The translations under genes were made by a program, and so were the position numbers. The notes below the pieces were generated by a model that worked only from the letters and a program-made list of their open reading frames with translations, searched no databases and was not told the DNA's origin. From the NCBI GenBank assembly GCA_964467615.1, contig CAYXRK010000035.1:1-32040 (forward strand): a stretch of 32,040 nucleotides of DNA, read 5' to 3'. This document shows, piece by piece, positions 22,609-30,950 of the stretch (position 1 is the stretch's first letter; every line of letters starts with the position of its first letter). Source of the DNA: CAYXRK01 sp964467615. Lineage in GTDB: Bacteria > Hydrogenedentota > Hydrogenedentia > Hydrogenedentales > GCA-2746185.

Positions 22609-25083
22609 TTAGGCCAGAGGTGCGATTTCCCTGCGGAACGCGTCGATGAACCATTGCGCCTGCGGGAAGTAGTCCTCTTCCATCTCCGCGGGCGGCACGA
22701 TCCAATCGCGAGCGCCGATAACGCATGGCGGCGCATCGAGGTAGTCGAACGCGGCGTGCGTCACGCGCGTGGCGATTGTGTGCAGGTATGAGCCGGTGTA
22801 ACACGCATCGCTGGCGAGGATCAGCCGTCCGGTCTTCTTGACGGATTCAACGACGGGCGCGATGTTGAACGGGACGAGCGAGCGGCCGTCGATCAGTTCC
22901 GCGAAAATGCCGTGTTCACGCTCGAAGATTCGGGCCGCGTCAAGCGCGCGATAGAGCGTCGCACCGAAGGTGAGGATGGTGACGTCCGCGCCGGGCTTAA
23001 CGACGGCGGGTTCGCCGATGGGTAGGGTGTAGTAGTCGGCCGGCACTCCGCCCGGTTCGAAAATCTCGGTCACGTCGTAGGTGCGCTGGCTTTCGAAGAA
23101 GACAACGGGATCGTTTCCGCTGAGGGCGGCGGCCATCAGCCCCTTCGCGCTGTAGGGCGTCGCGGGAAATACGACCTTGAGGCCGGGGATGTGCGCGGTG
23201 AGGGCGGTCCAATCTTGCGAGTGTTGCGCGCCGTACTTGTTGCCGACGGACACGCGCAGGACCACCGGCATGCGGCAATATCCGCCCGACATCGCCTGCC
23301 ATTTCGCGAGTTGATTGAACACTTCGTCGCCGGCGCGGCCCAAGAAGTCGCAATACATCAGTTCGACCAGCGCGCGCCCGCCTTCGAGTGCATAGCCCAC
23401 CGCTGTTCCGACGATCGCACCCTCGGAGATCGGCGAGTTGAACAACCGGTGATACGGCAGGCATTCGGTCAACCCGCGATACACCGCGAACGCACCGCCC
23501 CAATCCCGGTTCTCCTCGCCGTAGGCCACGAGCCGCGAATCGTTGTAGAAATGGTGGACGATCGCCTCGAATTCGGCGTCCCGGTAGCTGATCGCTTTCG
23601 ATTCCTTCAATACATTGCCCTGTGCATCGAGACCCGAGCGCAATTTTTGCGCGAGTTGCTGCACTCGCGGGTTTTCCGACAGCGGGATCAGTACGTCGTC
23701 TGCGCGCGCTAAACCCGGCAGTGTCGCTTCATCGGTGTCGCAGAAGGTGAGTGCGGCGAGACCACTCGGTCCCGCGACGTTCAATCTTGGAGATACTTGC
23801 ATATCCGCCGCGAGCCGCAGCGCCTCGAGCACGCGTTCGCGCGCGTAGGCCGCGATTGTTTCCAGGCCCAACGGCGAAATGATCCCCGCGTGTACGAGTT
23901 TCTCGCCAAACTCGGCGAGCGGATCGACGGCGCGCCACAATTCCATCTCCTCGCGCGTCCGGTATGACGATTGATCGCTGGGCGAATGTCCGGACTGCCG
24001 GTAACAGACGACCTCGAGCAGCACCGGCCCATCGCCCGCACGGACAATTTCTAGTTTGCGCGCGTACGCGTCCGCAAGGCTGAGCGGGTTGTTCCCGTCC
24101 ACGCATTCGGCGTGCATCTGCTGCGCGTTGACACCCGCGCCCACCCGCGCCACGCGGTCAATCCCCATCGTCTCGCCGATGGGTTGGCCGCCCATGCCGT
24201 AAAAGTTATTCACGAAATTGAAGATGACGGGCAGCCCGCCGCGCAGGTCTTCGGGCCACAAGGTCTTGAACTGTCCCATCGACGCGAACCCCATCGCCTC
24301 CCAAACGGGGCCGCAGCCTAGCGACGCGTCGCCGATGTTTGCGATGGTCACGCCGCTCTTGCGCTGGATTTTCTTGTAGAGCGCCGCGCCCGCCGCGATG
24401 TCCGCGCTGCCTCCGACAATCGCGTTATTGGGATACACGCCGAACGGAATGAAAAACGCGTGCATCGAACCGCCCATGCCGCGATTGAAGCCGGTCTCCC
24501 GGCCAAAGATTTCCGCGAGCAATCCGTACAAGAGGAAATCGACGCCGCGTTCTTCCTCGGCGGACGCCGCAAAGACAGGTTTGCCGTTTCCGCCTCCGGA
24601 CAAGTTTAGCGGCGCTCTCGCTGCGCGTCCCTTTTCCGCCGCGCGCAACACGGCGCCGCCGAAGTAGTCCTCCATCACGCGCTCGAGCCCCACCCCCGCC
24701 AGGTCTTCGACCGCGCGCAGGCCCTTCGCGAGTATCTCGCCGTGGCTGCGGTGGCTGCCGAAAATGTGGTCCTCGACACCGAGGTGCAAACACTGCCCCA
24801 CCGCGGCGGCCTCTTGCCCGATCGACAAATGCGCAGGGCCCGCGTGTGCGTACTTGAGGCCCTCGTACTCGGCGAACTTCTTGATGCCGTCGAGCATCGA
24901 CTCGAACTCGCGGATGAGCGCCATGTCGCGATACGCGCGCACGCAGCGCTCTCGCGTGATGGCCGGGTTTCCCGCGAGTTCCTCGGCGAGTGTTTTCGCG
25001 TATGCGTTTACGGGGATATCGCCGAGCGAAAGCACCCCGCCTCGCCGCACTTCCTTTGGATCGACGAGCAATAACTTGGCCAT
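22609..25083 (-). CDS. Fused alpha/beta 2-oxoacid dehydrogenase E1 (thiamine diphosphate-dependent)
   Basis: E1 decarboxylates a 2-oxoacid with thiamine diphosphate and passes the acyl group to E2. Residues about 45-430 are the alpha half: GFNRGMGGSMH, the ThDP/Mg motif beginning GDAS (about 250) and ending NN (about 289), and YRQSGHSPSD. Residues about 490-824 are the beta half: GEENRDWGGAFAVYRGL, RLFNSPISEGAIVGTAVGYA, HSQDWTALTAHIPGLKVVFPATP. The third residue of the GDG motif is alanine. Some 55 extra residues lie between HGEILAKG and GRETGFN, and about 10 more within the ThDP motif. Fused E1 proteins are known for branched-chain and related dehydrogenases, but no E2 or E3 gene is within the window. 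The ATG has a poor ribosome site. Confidence 0.87.
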   Translation of the reverse strand: MAKLLLVDPKEVRRGGVLSLGDIPVNAYAKTLAEELAGNPAITRERCVRAYRDMALIREFESMLDGIKKFAEYEGLKYAHAGPAHLSIGQEAAAVGQCLHLGVEDHIFGSHRSHGEILAKGLRAVEDLAGVGLERVMEDYFGGAVLRAAEKGRAARAPLNLSGGGNGKPVFAASAEEERGVDFLLYGLLAEIFGRETGFNRGMGGSMHAFFIPFGVYPNNAIVGGSADIAAGAALYKKIQRKSGVTIANIGDASLGCGPVWEAMGFASMGQFKTLWPEDLRGGLPVIFNFVNNFYGMGGQPIGETMGIDRVARVGAGVNAQQMHAECVDGNNPLSLADAYARKLEIVRAGDGPVLLEVVCYRQSGHSPSDQSSYRTREEMELWRAVDPLAEFGEKLVHAGIISPLGLETIAAYARERVLEALRLAADMQVSPRLNVAGPSGLAALTFCDTDEATLPGLARADDVLIPLSENPRVQQLAQKLRSGLDAQGNVLKESKAISYRDAEFEAIVHHFYNDSRLVAYGEENRDWGGAFAVYRGLTECLPYHRLFNSPISEGAIVGTAVGYALEGGRALVELMYCDFLGRAGDEVFNQLAKWQAMSGGYCRMPVVLRVSVGNKYGAQHSQDWTALTAHIPGLKVVFPATPYSAKGLMAAALSGNDPVVFFESQRTYDVTEIFEPGGVPADYYTLPIGEPAVVKPGADVTILTFGATLYRALDAARIFEREHGIFAELIDGRSLVPFNIAPVVESVKKTGRLILASDACYTGSYLHTIATRVTHAAFDYLDAPPCVIGARDWIVPPAEMEEDYFPQAQWFIDAFRREIAPLA

Positions 25084-25121
25084 GTGGAATGAAACACCTA
25101 AGAATTGCCGGGAAATCAGAA

Positions 25122-25138
25122 ATGATCCCGGAGATCAT
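25122..25138. promoter_or_regulatory. Inverted repeat upstream of the E1 gene
   Basis: ATGATC and GATCAT face each other across five bases. It lies 39 bases before the E1 start and 58 bases beyond the SDR stop, so it could be an operator for E1 or part of a 3' end signal for the SDR gene. Position is the only support. Confidence 0.28.
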
Positions 25139-25196
25139 CGCATGATTACGGCCCCGAAAACAGCTTTCCGGCGGGCGCGTCGCGCTGAACAGATGC

Positions 25197-26098
25197 CTAC
25201 GCGCCGATTCCGAATCGCGGAATGTAGCGTCCGTCCACGTCCGTGAAGCCATATTCCTTGGCGAGGTCTGCGACGAAATGAATGCGGCCGGATTTCTTGA
25301 GTGCCTTCGAGTCCCCGGCCAGCGCCGCTACTGCGCGACCGATGTATTCCACGGATTCGCTCTTTTCGAAGCCGAATTGTTTCTTCAGTTTCTCCGACGT
25401 GAGAGATCGCATCACGCGCTCGGTTTGCATGAAGCCGGGCATCAAAGTGATGACGGCTACCTTGTGTTTCTTCGCCTCGAATGCCATGCAAGACATCATG
25501 CGATTGATGCAGATGTGCGACAGGTCCCAGAGGAGTTGCCCTTGAAAGCCGCCGAATTCCTTTCCCTCGAGCACGCCTTCCGAGACCCCGTCGAGGATTC
25601 CGTCCGTCAGGCCGACGATGAGCCCCTTCTTCGCCGGCGCCATCAGCCGCATCGCATGCCAGCTCATGAGGTAATACGCGCGAGGCCCCGCACCCATCAT
25701 GTGCTTCCAGGACGCGGTCGGTTGTCCCAAAACGGCTTGGACCATGCCGCCATGAAGTCGTCTTCGGTGGGGTACGCGTCCGCCGCGCCCCAAACCGCGT
25801 TCGCGAGCACGTCGAGCTTGCCTTGCTCCTTCGCCACGCGTTCGAATAGCGCCGCCACGTCGTCTTCGTGCGTGCAGTCCGTCTTTACGGCAATTCCAAC
25901 GCCACCTCGCGCGATAACGGCTTCCGCCGTGTCCTCAATCGTCTCGGGTGCGCCATCCGGCGGCTTCTTGCCTTTACGCGCCGTTCGCCCGGCGACGTAC
26001 ACCGTCGCGCCCGCCTCGCCCAACGCCAACGCGATGCCGCGTCCCGCCCCGCGCGACGCACCGGCAACTACCGCGACTTTGCCCTTTAGGGATTTCAT
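25197..26098 (-). pseudogene. Short-chain dehydrogenase (DHRS1-like), broken by a single-base frameshift
   Basis: Two overlapping frames make one SDR of about 300 residues. The first (from ATG 26098, with AAAGGAAA upstream) has KVAVVAGASRGAGRGIALAL and runs to SKPFWDN. The second continues with QPTASWKHMMGAGPRAYYL to the stop at 25197. Restoring one base between 25724 and 25725 gives FWDQPTASWKHM, exactly the family pattern, so a one-base loss there (real or an assembly error) explains the break. In addition, the place of the catalytic YxxxK reads WDLSH, within LLWDLSHICINRMM; relatives have YYDVAKAAVNRL-type sequence. Both catalytic residues would be missing, so even a repaired protein may not be a dehydrogenase. 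It precedes the E1 gene on the same strand. Confidence 0.8.
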
Positions 26099-26151
26099 GC
26101 TGGTTTCCTTTCGTGGCTTTCTTTCTCGAAAACGTAGCGCAAGTATACGAC

Positions 26152-26157
26152 TATAAT
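26152..26157 (+). promoter_or_regulatory. Consensus -10 box upstream of the WbqC-like gene
   Basis: TATAAT is a perfect -10 hexamer 38 bases before the ATG at 26196. The -35 region is poor at any normal spacing. It would serve the whole WbqC-aminotransferase-WecA run. Confidence 0.42.
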
Positions 26158-26195
26158 CTCCGCGCTCACGCGATGCCCCAGAGACATTTCCTCGT

Positions 26196-26885
26196 ATGTT
26201 GGTTGCGATTCATCAATTGCATTATCTGCCGTGGCTGCGCTACGTGGAAAAAATCGCGCGCGCGGACGTTTTCATTGTCCTTGATGACATCCAGTACAAC
26301 AAGGGCGGTTGGCAAAACCGGAACAAAATTAAAGCGGCCGACGGGCCGCTGTTGTTGACCGTCCCCGTCCTCGCGAAGGACCAACAGCGGCTGGACGAGG
26401 TACGCATCAACAACACGATTGATTGGCGTCGCAAACATTTTCGATCCATCGAACAAGCGTACCGTTCGTCGCCGTATTGGGCCGAACACGCGCCCTTTCT
26501 GGCCGCGACGTATGATCACGAATGGACGGCGCTGAACGACCTGAACAAACACATGCTGAACTACTTCATGAATGCCCTAGGACTTCGCACCCCGGTGCGG
26601 TACTCCTCAGAGCTCGAGGTTCCGGGCATTGCAACGGAGCGGTTGTCGAGTCTGATTCGCGCGGTGGGCGGTGACGCCTACTACACGGGCACCTATGCGG
26701 TCGACTCGTATTTGGACATGGGACTCTTCGAAAACAATGGCATTCAAGTGCTGCTGCAACACTGGACGCCGCCTATTCATCCGCAGCTACACGGTGATTT
26801 CGCGCCTGATTTGAGCATCCTCGACGTGTTGCTCAATTGCGGGCCAACGACCCTCGATGTAATTCGAACCGGAGGCCAGTCGTGA
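26196..26885 (+). CDS. WbqC-like family protein
   Basis: The family takes its name from an O-antigen cluster gene, and its biochemical role is not settled. The 229-residue protein has the family hallmarks: AIHQLHYLPWLRYVEKIARA at the N-terminus, FIVLDDIQYNKGGWQNRNKI (about 26-45), a central LNDLNKHMLNYFMNALG, and a C-terminal PDLSILDVLLNCGP. No membrane segment or signal peptide is present, so a cytoplasmic protein is expected. Its stop overlaps the GTG of the next gene (GTGA), tying it to a sugar aminotransferase. The context supports a part in making or attaching a modified sugar. Confidence 0.9.
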   Translation: MLVAIHQLHYLPWLRYVEKIARADVFIVLDDIQYNKGGWQNRNKIKAADGPLLLTVPVLAKDQQRLDEVRINNTIDWRRKHFRSIEQAYRSSPYWAEHAPFLAATYDHEWTALNDLNKHMLNYFMNALGLRTPVRYSSELEVPGIATERLSSLIRAVGGDAYYTGTYAVDSYLDMGLFENNGIQVLLQHWTPPIHPQLHGDFAPDLSILDVLLNCGPTTLDVIRTGGQS

Positions 26886-27901
26886 GCGCCAAAATCCCAC
26901 ACAGTGCGCCAACGCTTGGCGCCGAGGAAGCGGAAGCGGCGTCGCGCATCATTGCGAGCGGCCGCGTCGCGCAAGGCGCCGAGACGGAGGCCTTCGAGAA
27001 GGAGTGCGCCGAGTTTGTCGGCCGCGGCTACGGCGGCGCAGTGAGCAGTGGCACGGCGGCGCTGCATCTCGCACTGAAAGTCGCCGGGATGGGAGAGGGG
27101 AAATACGTCGCAATACCGAGCTACGCGTGCGCGGCACTCGTAACGGCCACGCACATGGCGGGGGCGCGTGCGGCACTCTGCGATTGCGCGGCGGATTTCA
27201 ATGTTCCTAAGAGAAAGTATCCGCAGGATGCGGATGCGGCGATCGTGGCGCATCTCTTTGGGAAAACCGCGGACTTTCCCGATGCGGGTTGCATCGTTGA
27301 GGACATCGCACAATCGATCGGTGGCGGTACCGGTCGTACTGGCAAGACGACGATCTGCTCCTTTTACGCCACGAAGTTGATGACAACCGGCGAAGGCGGG
27401 GTGGTCCTCACGGACGACGTTGGAGTCGCTGAGGAACTCCGTGACATGCGCGACTACGACAACCGCGACGTGTACCAACAACGATTCGCATACAAGATGA
27501 CGGACCTACAAGCCGCCATTGGCCGCGTGCAACTGCGCCGGTTGCCGGGGTTCATCGCACGCCGCCGAGAAATCGCCGAACGGTACGCTCTCGAACTCGC
27601 GGGACTTCCAATCGAGTTACCCGATTTAGAAAACCATGTGTGCTTCCGATATGTGATCAGGACGGATCACAGGGAGGCCCTCGCCAAAGCACTGGCTCGG
27701 GATGGGATCGACGCGAAGCGGCCCGTTTATAGGCCCGCGCACCAGTACTTCGATCAAGGCGATCCCAGAGTAAGTTTGGCAGCTTCGTATCCGCATGCCG
27801 ATGACACACACGCGAGGGCGTTGTCGTTGCCGATTTACCCTTCGCTGTTGGATTCAGATGTGGATACTATAATAAACTCTATAAAGTCGTACTTTCGCTA
27901 G
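26882..27901 (+). CDS. DegT/DnrJ/EryC1-type sugar aminotransferase
   Basis: These PLP enzymes aminate nucleotide-linked keto-sugars. The likely start is the GTG at 26882, which overlaps the preceding stop by four bases; the longer frame begins inside the WbqC-like gene. The product, 339 residues, is somewhat shorter than the usual 370-400. It has GRVAQGAETEAFEKE, the glycine/serine stretch AVSSGTAALHLAL (about 50-62), the DIAQSIGG aspartate site (about 140-147), and the PLP-lysine segment SFYATKLMTTGEGG (about 161-174). AYKMTDLQAAIGRVQLRRL follows near residue 200, all in family order. It is followed after nine bases by the WecA-like gene. Confidence 0.92.
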   Translation: MSAKIPHSAPTLGAEEAEAASRIIASGRVAQGAETEAFEKECAEFVGRGYGGAVSSGTAALHLALKVAGMGEGKYVAIPSYACAALVTATHMAGARAALCDCAADFNVPKRKYPQDADAAIVAHLFGKTADFPDAGCIVEDIAQSIGGGTGRTGKTTICSFYATKLMTTGEGGVVLTDDVGVAEELRDMRDYDNRDVYQQRFAYKMTDLQAAIGRVQLRRLPGFIARRREIAERYALELAGLPIELPDLENHVCFRYVIRTDHREALAKALARDGIDAKRPVYRPAHQYFDQGDPRVSLAASYPHADDTHARALSLPIYPSLLDSDVDTIINSIKSYFR

Positions 27902-27910
27902 GAGTTTCGG

Positions 27911-29086
27911 ATGTTCTCCCCTATGCCCGCGTGGCCGATACTGTATGTCTATACGGCGGCGACGGCGTTCACAATGGCCGCGCTCTTGACACCTGCGGCC
28001 ATCTGGGCGTTGCGGCGGCTCGGGGCGGTGGATCCGGTCGCGCAAGGAAAAATCCACGCGTCGCCTACGCCTCGCGGGGGCGGAATTGTGATTTTCGTCG
28101 CGTTTGCCGTGGCGGTACTCTTGCCGAACTACCGCGACAATCCGATGAAGGGCGTTTTGCTCGGCTCGTTTATCTGCCTCGTGGTTGGCGCGATTGACGA
28201 TCTGCGGGGAGGCATCCCGGCGGTGGTGAAGTTTGGCGCGCTGATCGTGGCGACATTGTTCATGTCGTATTTCGGCGTGCGGCTGAATCTGTTCCACAAT
28301 GCATGGCTCGATCTGGCCGTTACGCTGCTGTGGGTCGTCGGCGTTACAAGCGCGTTCAATGGCATCGACAACATGGACGGCCTAGCGGCGGGTATCGCGG
28401 CGATCGTCTCGGCGATGTTCCTCTTCATCGCCCTCGAAGCGCATGCCGTAGCGGGCACGGAGACGAGCCTATCGTGGTTTGGCCTTCTCGCGGCGGGCCT
28501 GATCGGCGCAAACCTCGGGTTCCTATTGTTCAATTGGCGGCCCGCCCGGGTCTTCATGGGCGACGCGGGCAGTTTCTTTCTCGGCTTCACGCTCGCGGCA
28601 TTGGGCGTGATGGGAGAGTGGTCGGAGAACCGCGTCGTTTCATGCACCATCCCGGTGCTGATACTCGGCGTGCCGATATTCGATTTCGCGTACATTCTGG
28701 TCGCGCGCGTTATCAAAGGCGAGACCCGGACGCTACGCGCCGTCATCGAGCATTGCGCCGGGGACCACCTGTCCCACCGTCTTGTTCGGCTTGGGTTCTC
28801 GCAGCCGGGCGGCGTACTCGTCATTTACGTGATGACCGTTACACTAGGGATCGCCGGGATTCTCGTGCGCGATGCGGATTCATTGTTCAATACGGTGCTG
28901 GGGCTTGTTCAGGGATTCTCGATAGTTTTCCTCATCATCATTCTGATGCTCACCGCGGAGCGGCGCCGAACTAGGACCGTCCTCGTCGAAGTGGCACGAT
29001 TCGACAACGCGGGAGAGGACGCTCCGGCAACCGGCCCAGAACGGGCCATCGAAAAATCCGCGCCGAGGCAGCGCGGCCCTCGGTGA
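27911..29086 (+). CDS. WecA/MraY-family polyprenyl-phosphate glycosyl-1-phosphate transferase
   Basis: The enzyme starts a glycan by moving a sugar-1-phosphate from a UDP-sugar to a polyprenyl phosphate in the inner membrane. About 10 or 11 hydrophobic segments are visible. Family motifs are in order: PTPRGGGIVIF (about 52-62), GAIDDLRGG (about 93-101), NGIDNMDGLAAG (about 150-161), RVFMGDAGSFFLGF (about 215-228), and DHLSHRLVRLG near 285, which takes the place of the usual HHH-type loop. It is not MraY proper, given the lack of a cell-wall cluster and the WecA-type loop. The ATG has GGAG eight bases upstream. The last 40 residues form a charged cytoplasmic tail. Confidence 0.92.
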   Translation: MFSPMPAWPILYVYTAATAFTMAALLTPAAIWALRRLGAVDPVAQGKIHASPTPRGGGIVIFVAFAVAVLLPNYRDNPMKGVLLGSFICLVVGAIDDLRGGIPAVVKFGALIVATLFMSYFGVRLNLFHNAWLDLAVTLLWVVGVTSAFNGIDNMDGLAAGIAAIVSAMFLFIALEAHAVAGTETSLSWFGLLAAGLIGANLGFLLFNWRPARVFMGDAGSFFLGFTLAALGVMGEWSENRVVSCTIPVLILGVPIFDFAYILVARVIKGETRTLRAVIEHCAGDHLSHRLVRLGFSQPGGVLVIYVMTVTLGIAGILVRDADSLFNTVLGLVQGFSIVFLIIILMLTAERRRTRTVLVEVARFDNAGEDAPATGPERAIEKSAPRQRGPR

Positions 29087-29100
29087 ATCCGCGCCGAGGC
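29055..29100 (+). repeat. 15-bp direct repeat spanning the end of the WecA-like gene
   Basis: AATCCGCGCCGAGGC occurs at 29055-29069 and again at 29086-29100, a 31-base period. The first copy is coding, the second begins within the stop codon. Between them CCGAGG and CCTCGG can also pair in a short stem. The second copy abuts the -35 box of the par promoter. Confidence 0.6.
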
Positions 29101-29101
29101 T

Positions 29102-29130
29102 TTGACTTGCCCGAAGTCCCTTCGTATGAT
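29102..29130 (+). promoter_or_regulatory. Sigma-70-type promoter of parAB
   Basis: TTGACT (29102-29107) and TATGAT (29125-29130) are separated by exactly 17 bases, each five of six to consensus. This is the best promoter in the window. Transcription from near 29137 would give a leader of about 56 bases before parA, so parAB and the following glycosyltransferase can be read apart from the glycan genes. Confidence 0.68.
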
Positions 29131-29192
29131 ACACGTGGCGTTTGCCGCTGTTGCGTTCCTAGCGTTTCCGAAGGGGAGAGCACCGTCTTACT

Positions 29193-29975
29193 ATGGGCCG
29201 GGTCATTGTCGTGGCGAACCAAAAAGGCGGTGTCGGAAAGACGACCACGTCGGTGAATCTTGCCGCCTGCATGGCCGCGATGGGCAAGCGCACGCTGCTC
29301 GTCGATCTCGATCCTCAGGGCAACGCGACAAGCGGGTTGGGCATCGACAAGAACTCGCTCGAGTATACCCTGTACGACGCGATGGTCAACGGAGTTCCGC
29401 TGGCCGATGCCGTCTTCGTCACGGACGTGGACAAGCTCGATATTGTCCCTTCGAACAAGGACCTCGTCGGCGCGGAAGTCGAACTCGTCGCAATGGAACG
29501 TCGGGAATTTCGCCTGCGCGATGCGATCGAGACGGTCCGCGATAAATACGAGTACGTGGTCGTCGATTGCCCGCCGTCATTGAGCCTGCTTACGGTCAAT
29601 GGGCTAAGCGCGGCCGACGGGGTCATGATCGCGCTCCAGTGCGAGTACTACGCGCTGGAGGGGCTGAGCGAACTCCTGCAGACGATCATCCTCGTGCGCG
29701 ACAATCTCAATCCAACGCTACAACTCGACGGCGTGCTTTTGACGATGTATCAGCACACAAACCTTTCGAAGCAAGTCGTCGATGACGTTCGCGCGCATCT
29801 GGGGAAAAAGGTCTTCAAGACCGTAATTCCTCGCAACGTAGCCTTGAGCGAGGCGCCAAGCTTTGGCCGCCCCGCGATCCACTATGATCGCGCGTGCGCA
29901 GGGACTGCGGCGTACATCGCATTGGCCAAGGAGGTCCTCGGCCGCCTTCGCAAAGAGGAGCGCGGCGTTGCCTGA
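29193..29975 (+). CDS. parA: Chromosome-partitioning ATPase ParA/Soj
   Basis: ParA ATPases bind DNA non-specifically in an ATP-dependent way and drive segregation of ParB-bound origin regions. The 260-residue protein has the deviant Walker A KGGVGKTT (residues 11-18), A' VDLDPQGNAT (about 37-46), Walker B YVVVDCPPSLSLL (about 116-128), and the C-terminal NVALSEAPSFGRPAIHYD of the chromosomal Soj group. No N-terminal helix-turn-helix is present, unlike the large plasmid ParA proteins. A purine-rich GGGGAGAG lies rather far (about 14 bases) from the ATG. It overlaps parB by eight bases. Confidence 0.95.
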   Translation: MGRVIVVANQKGGVGKTTTSVNLAACMAAMGKRTLLVDLDPQGNATSGLGIDKNSLEYTLYDAMVNGVPLADAVFVTDVDKLDIVPSNKDLVGAEVELVAMERREFRLRDAIETVRDKYEYVVVDCPPSLSLLTVNGLSAADGVMIALQCEYYALEGLSELLQTIILVRDNLNPTLQLDGVLLTMYQHTNLSKQVVDDVRAHLGKKVFKTVIPRNVALSEAPSFGRPAIHYDRACAGTAAYIALAKEVLGRLRKEERGVA

Positions 29976-30933
29976 CCCCAAGCGAAAAGGGCTTGGGAGA
30001 GGCCTCGGTGCGTTGATAGGGCCCGCGCCAGGCATCGATTTTCCTGGGAAGGAACCGGCGACACGTCCGGAACTTGCGCCCCTGCAGGCCGTCTCGCCTG
30101 CTCCCGTTGTTGCGAAAGCCCAAGTGTTGGCAGCGCGGCCCGTCGCCCTCTCCGACGGTTCACGGCTGATTGAACTTGATCCCCACGTCATCCAGCCAAA
30201 TCCCAAGCAACCTCGACACGAGTTCGGCGAAGAGTCGCTGCTCGAATTGGCGGAATCGATCCGCAAAGACGGCGTCCAGGAACCGGTAATCGTCCGCCAA
30301 CGCAACGGCGAGTATCAGCTCGTGAGCGGCGAACGCCGGGTGCGCGCATCCATTCTCGCCGAGCGTGCCTTGATTCCCTGCGTCGTGCGCGAGGTCTCCG
30401 ATCACGACATGCTCAAACTCGGATTAATCGAAAATATTCAGCGCGAGGACCTAAACCCCATCGAAACCGCGATCGCGTACCGCGGGTTGATCGACGAATT
30501 CAAGTGGACGCAGGAGCAGCTCGCCGAACAGGTCGGCAAAAAGCGCGTCACCGTGACGAATATGTTGCGCCTGTTAAACCTTCCGGAGGACGTCCGGCGT
30601 CACGTGTTGACCGGCGAAATTACGATGGGCCACGCGCGCGCCCTGCTGGCTTTGGAAACGCCCGCGAAGCAAAGCGCCGCCTGCCGAAAAATTATCGAGG
30701 GTGGCCTCAGCGTCCGCCAAGCCGAAAAGCTCGCTCAGCCCGCGGGACCCAAGGCCAAGTCCGTCCCCTCCGGCGCGAAGGACGCGAACGTGGCCGATAT
30801 TGAAGATTCGCTTCGGCGCCGCTTCGGAACGCGCGTGACGATGCGCACAAACCCAGACCATCGCGGCCGTATCGAGATAGAGTTCTTCAACCTCGACGAC
30901 CTCGAGCGCATCCTGCGGCTGCTTCGCGGCTGA
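29968..30933 (+). CDS. parB: Chromosome-partitioning protein ParB/Spo0J
   Basis: ParB binds parS sites, spreads as a CTP-dependent clamp and stimulates ParA. The TTG at 29968 is the best start: AGAGGAG ends seven bases upstream, it overlaps parA by eight bases, and the product begins with the usual KRKGLGRGLGALIG. The longer frame from 29863 lies wholly inside parA. The N-terminal CTP-binding domain has LDPHVIQPNPKQPRHEF, LAESIRKDGVQEPVIVR and SGERRVRAS (the GERR box). ENIQREDLNPIETAIAY and the helix-turn-helix with LAEQVGKKRVTVTNMLRLL follow, then GEITMGHARALL and a C-terminal dimer region. The length, 321 residues, is slightly longer than average because of a linker near residues 20-60. No good parS site is seen in the window. 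Confidence 0.94.
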   Translation: MPDPKRKGLGRGLGALIGPAPGIDFPGKEPATRPELAPLQAVSPAPVVAKAQVLAARPVALSDGSRLIELDPHVIQPNPKQPRHEFGEESLLELAESIRKDGVQEPVIVRQRNGEYQLVSGERRVRASILAERALIPCVVREVSDHDMLKLGLIENIQREDLNPIETAIAYRGLIDEFKWTQEQLAEQVGKKRVTVTNMLRLLNLPEDVRRHVLTGEITMGHARALLALETPAKQSAACRKIIEGGLSVRQAEKLAQPAGPKAKSVPSGAKDANVADIEDSLRRRFGTRVTMRTNPDHRGRIEIEFFNLDDLERILRLLRG

Positions 30934-30950
30934 ATCGCGCAATCGTCTCC

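Noticed and set aside
22557..22736. N-terminal extension of the arylsulfotransferase-like frame into the E1 gene
   Set aside because: It would overlap the E1 coding sequence by 128 bases, is Arg/Ser-rich, and hides the lipoprotein signal that begins at the GTG at 22556.
29127..29142. Possible parS site around CACGTG upstream of parA
   Set aside because: Only the central CACGTG fits; the flanks match the usual parS sequence at about three of ten positions, all on one side.
29863..29967. N-terminal extension of parB inside parA
   Set aside because: ParB proteins begin close to the KRKGLGRGLGALI segment, and the TTG at 29968 has a well-placed AGAGGAG.
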